Positions 6,998-8,646 of a stretch of DNA of 8,646 nucleotides are shown piece by piece; positions within the stretch are counted from its first letter, which is position 1, and each line of letters begins with the position of its first letter. The DNA comes from Pseudomonadota bacterium (GTDB taxonomy: Bacteria; Bdellovibrionota; Bacteriovoracia; Bacteriovoracales; Bacteriovoracaceae), in assembly GCA_021299675.1 (NCBI GenBank), contig JAJTIF010000333.1:1-8646 (forward strand). Direction: 5' to 3'. The notes under the pieces are model-generated. The model was not told the origin of the DNA. It did no database searches and worked only from the letters and a program-made list of their open reading frames with translations. The position numbers were made by a program, and so were the translations under genes.

Positions 6998-7456
6998 ATG
7001 CAGAAATTTAAATTCAAACTAGAATCTGTGCTCAAAATGAAAACGCTGCTAGAAGAGCAGTGCCGTAACGAGCTCGGAAAGATCATCGTCGAGAAGAAAA
7101 AAATCGAAGATGAGATCGAGCGCAACCACCGCCACATTGATGCGTCGTACGCTGAGCGCGAGAGTCATCTGAAGCAGGGGCAAAGTGCCGCGCACGCGAG
7201 CTTTTATCCTGAGCTCGCTGAGGGATACCGGGCACGCATTGAGGACCTCAAGAAGAGCGCTCAGGAAGTGGAAAAGCGGATTGCGGCGAAGAAGGCAGAG
7301 CTCAATGAGAAAAGAGCGGAACTTAAGCTCATGAGTAATCTCAAAGAAAAAGAACTAACTCAGTGGAAGAAGGCCTACAACAAACACGTCGACCAAACAG
7401 TCGAAGAGATGGTGATGATGTGGGATGAATCGAAGCTGCAAGAGGAAGAATTATGA
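6998..7456 (+). CDS. fliJ: FliJ, export chaperone-escort/ATPase stalk protein
   Basis: This 152-residue protein is nearly all charged coiled coil and starts with the FliJ pattern KFKFKLESVLKMKTLLEEQ. FliJ forms an antiparallel coiled coil like the gamma stalk of F1, links the FliI ring to FlhA and recycles chaperones. Position directly after fliI (7-nt gap) supports the name. The first helix runs to about residue 65, a turn follows around AHASFYPELAEG, and the second helix runs to the end. Only a weak AGG near 6989-6991 precedes the ATG. The stop codon overlaps the next start as ATGA (7453-7456). Confidence 0.92.
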   Translation: MQKFKFKLESVLKMKTLLEEQCRNELGKIIVEKKKIEDEIERNHRHIDASYAERESHLKQGQSAAHASFYPELAEGYRARIEDLKKSAQEVEKRIAAKKAELNEKRAELKLMSNLKEKELTQWKKAYNKHVDQTVEEMVMMWDESKLQEEEL

Positions 7457-7980
7457 AAATGCTAATACTCGTGCTGGGGACACTGCTCACGCTCTCCGCT
7501 CAAGCCCAGGGAAAGAAGTATTCAGAAGAAGAGTTCATCAAAGCGGTGGCTGAACAAGTGAAGAAGCAGGTGGACCAGATTAAAAATAAATCAGTCACTG
7601 AACTCACTAAAGAATTGGTGCAAAAAGATGAAGCTCAAAAGCTCAGAGATCTCGATCTGCAGAAGCGGGAAGACCAGATCAAGGTAAACGCCCAGGAACT
7701 TGAAAAAAAAATTAAGAAATTTCACACGGAACAGAACGATCTCTTGGGGTGCCTGCAGAAAAACGATAACGACCAACAGACGCGGGTCAATCAGCAAGTA
7801 GAAGTTGTTTCTAATATGCAACCGGCAAAAGCTGCCCAACTGCTTTCAGTGCAGGAAGCAGATATTGCGGTTCGGATCCTGCAACTCCTTGATCCTAAGA
7901 AGGCGTCCAAGATTTTTAATCTCATGGACAAGGAAGTTTCTGCCCGGCTTCAAAAGCAATACATGAATATGAAAAGATAG
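7453..7980 (+). CDS. MotE-like periplasmic coiled-coil protein with MgtE_N-like tail
   Basis: The 175-residue product begins with a signal peptide (MKMLILVLGTLLTLSAQA, likely cut after A18). A long charged coiled coil follows to about residue 95, with one cysteine (C100). The tail has repeating helices of the MgtE_N type (MQPAKAAQLLSVQEADIAVRI ... LLDPKKASKIFNLMDKEVSARL). This architecture is that of MotE, described as a periplasmic chaperone for the motility protein MotC in Sinorhizobium, and of similar genes in flagellar operons of several phyla. A periplasmic role near the stator or in motor assembly is inferred. AGAGGAAGA at 7441-7449 is a strong ribosome site, and the 4-nt overlap with fliJ suggests coupling. 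I give no gene symbol because the MotE name is by architecture only. Confidence 0.8.
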   Translation: MKMLILVLGTLLTLSAQAQGKKYSEEEFIKAVAEQVKKQVDQIKNKSVTELTKELVQKDEAQKLRDLDLQKREDQIKVNAQELEKKIKKFHTEQNDLLGCLQKNDNDQQTRVNQQVEVVSNMQPAKAAQLLSVQEADIAVRILQLLDPKKASKIFNLMDKEVSARLQKQYMNMKR

Positions 7981-8002
7981 TGGGAAGGGGATAATTAACG
8001 TG

Positions 8003-8646
8003 ATGAGTCCAATCCAAAATTTACTACAGGCAAACACAGTCAAAAAGACTGATGCCGCTGCGTCTGGTGCGCAGGCCGTAAATGCGGAAGCTCTCACTGG
8101 TGAATTTGCCCAGATGCTCGCCGAGTCTGAAGGGAAAGTAGTGATGCCGGAAGGTGCTCTCCCTCAAGGTCAGATGCCCTTTGATCCAAACCTCCTTCAG
8201 CAGCTTGATCTTGAAATGATCCAACTAGAAAACAATCTTGAAGCTGAAGAGTTGGCGATGAACTCACAGTTAGGCGTTAACCCACAAGCGGTTGAGGCGC
8301 AGCTCATCGAAACACTTCCACTGCAAACAGAGCCGACTCCAAAGTTCATTAACACTGAACTTATTAAGCAAGTACAAGAAGTGGTTGCACCAGGCCAGAT
8401 CCACCAGGTTCAGGTGGATCCAGCAGTCAAGGCGCCCATGACCCTCAAGGACCTTCTCCTGCAGCAGCAGCAACAGGTTCAACAGCCGGCGACTGCTCTA
8501 ACTGCGTCTGTCGGTCGCTCTCCAGCGACAAGTTTTGAGCAGGGCGAGTTTGATCCAAAACTCATGCAGTTTGAAGACTTCGTGGCTCAGAAGAATGCGG
8601 TCACTGCTAAAAACGTGAACGCTCAGGTCTACGGTGTAATGAATAA
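8003..8646 (+). CDS. fliK: Probable FliK, hook-length control protein (3' truncated)
   Basis: An open frame with no stop runs to the end of the window, giving 214 codons. The sequence is low in complexity, glutamine-rich (LLLQQQQQVQQP near residues 151-162) and without cysteine, as expected for the extended secreted N-terminal ruler of FliK. The conserved C-terminal substrate-switch domain, which would prove the name, lies beyond the window. The call rests on composition, on an N-terminus of the type EALTGEFAQML, and on position after fliI-fliJ-motE-like. The start could also be the GTG at 8000, one codon earlier; AAGGGG at 7985-7990 is 9 nt from the GTG and 12 nt from the ATG, so the start choice is uncertain. 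Confidence 0.7.
   Translation, partial: MSPIQNLLQANTVKKTDAAASGAQAVNAEALTGEFAQMLAESEGKVVMPEGALPQGQMPFDPNLLQQLDLEMIQLENNLEAEELAMNSQLGVNPQAVEAQLIETLPLQTEPTPKFINTELIKQVQEVVAPGQIHQVQVDPAVKAPMTLKDLLLQQQQQVQQPATALTASVGRSPATSFEQGEFDPKLMQFEDFVAQKNAVTAKNVNAQVYGVMN
8398..8420. repeat. Perfect 8-bp inverted repeat inside fliK
   Basis: GATCCACC (8398-8405) and GGTGGATC (8413-8420) are exact reverse complements around a 7-nt loop (AGGTTCA). In RNA this is a GC-rich hairpin in the coding region. It is followed by no T-run, so it is not an intrinsic terminator. Confidence 0.6.
8462..8485 (+). repeat. CAG/CAA glutamine run in fliK
   Basis: The codons CAG-CAG-CAG-CAA-CAG, then GTT, then CAA-CAG encode QQQQQVQQ. 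The run consists mostly of tandem CAG triplets and could vary in length by slippage without breaking the frame. It lies in the flexible ruler part of the protein. Confidence 0.6.

Noticed and set aside
1..8646. CRISPR arrays, insertion sequences, tRNA or rRNA genes, prophage or defence genes
   Set aside because: Nearly every base is accounted for by the contiguous flagellar genes; no repeat arrays, transposase motifs or structured RNA genes were seen.

Overview
The window is one compact, almost gap-free flagellar gene cluster on the + strand. In order it holds: the 3' part of a regulator related to sigma54-dependent activators, then flgB, flgC, fliE, fliF, fliG, fliH, fliI, fliJ, a small secreted MotE-like gene, and the 5' part of a probable fliK. 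It runs off the window at both ends. The gene order flgB-flgC-fliE-fliF-fliG-fliH-fliI-fliJ-(motE-like)-fliK, the roughly 50% GC and the protein style suggest a Gram-negative, delta-proteobacterium-like organism, perhaps of the Bdellovibrio group. That placement is an inference from gene order and sequence feel, not from a search.

Layout: bases 1-789 encode the C-terminal half of an AAA+/Fis-type regulator. Bases 799-2024 encode the proximal rod proteins FlgB and FlgC and the rod-to-MS-ring adaptor FliE. Bases 2078-4826 encode the MS-ring (FliF) and the rotor/switch protein FliG. Bases 4839-7456 encode the soluble export ATPase complex: FliH (regulator), FliI (ATPase) and FliJ (stalk/chaperone escort). 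Bases 7453-7980 encode a periplasmic coiled-coil protein with an MgtE_N-like tail. From 8003 to the end is a glutamine-rich N-terminus typical of the hook-length protein FliK. Spacings are -8 to +53 nt, with two overlapping gene pairs. I see no terminator or convincing promoter inside, so the set is probably one transcription unit whose promoter lies upstream of the window or inside the regulator gene.

The structural genes look ordinary and intact. The standout is the regulator. Its recognisable AAA+ fold has lost, at the same time, the sigma54-contacting GAFTGA loop, the Walker B acidic pair, the sensor I asparagine, both arginine-finger positions and the sensor II arginine, yet it keeps a textbook Fis-type helix-turn-helix. 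This looks like a retired ATPase kept as a DNA-binding or partner-binding flagellar regulator, directly in front of the early flagellar genes. Secondary points of interest are the single-cysteine MotE-like protein between fliJ and fliK, a paired FxFQ motif in the FliH N-terminus where tryptophans are usual, and a perfect 8-bp hairpin inside fliK.
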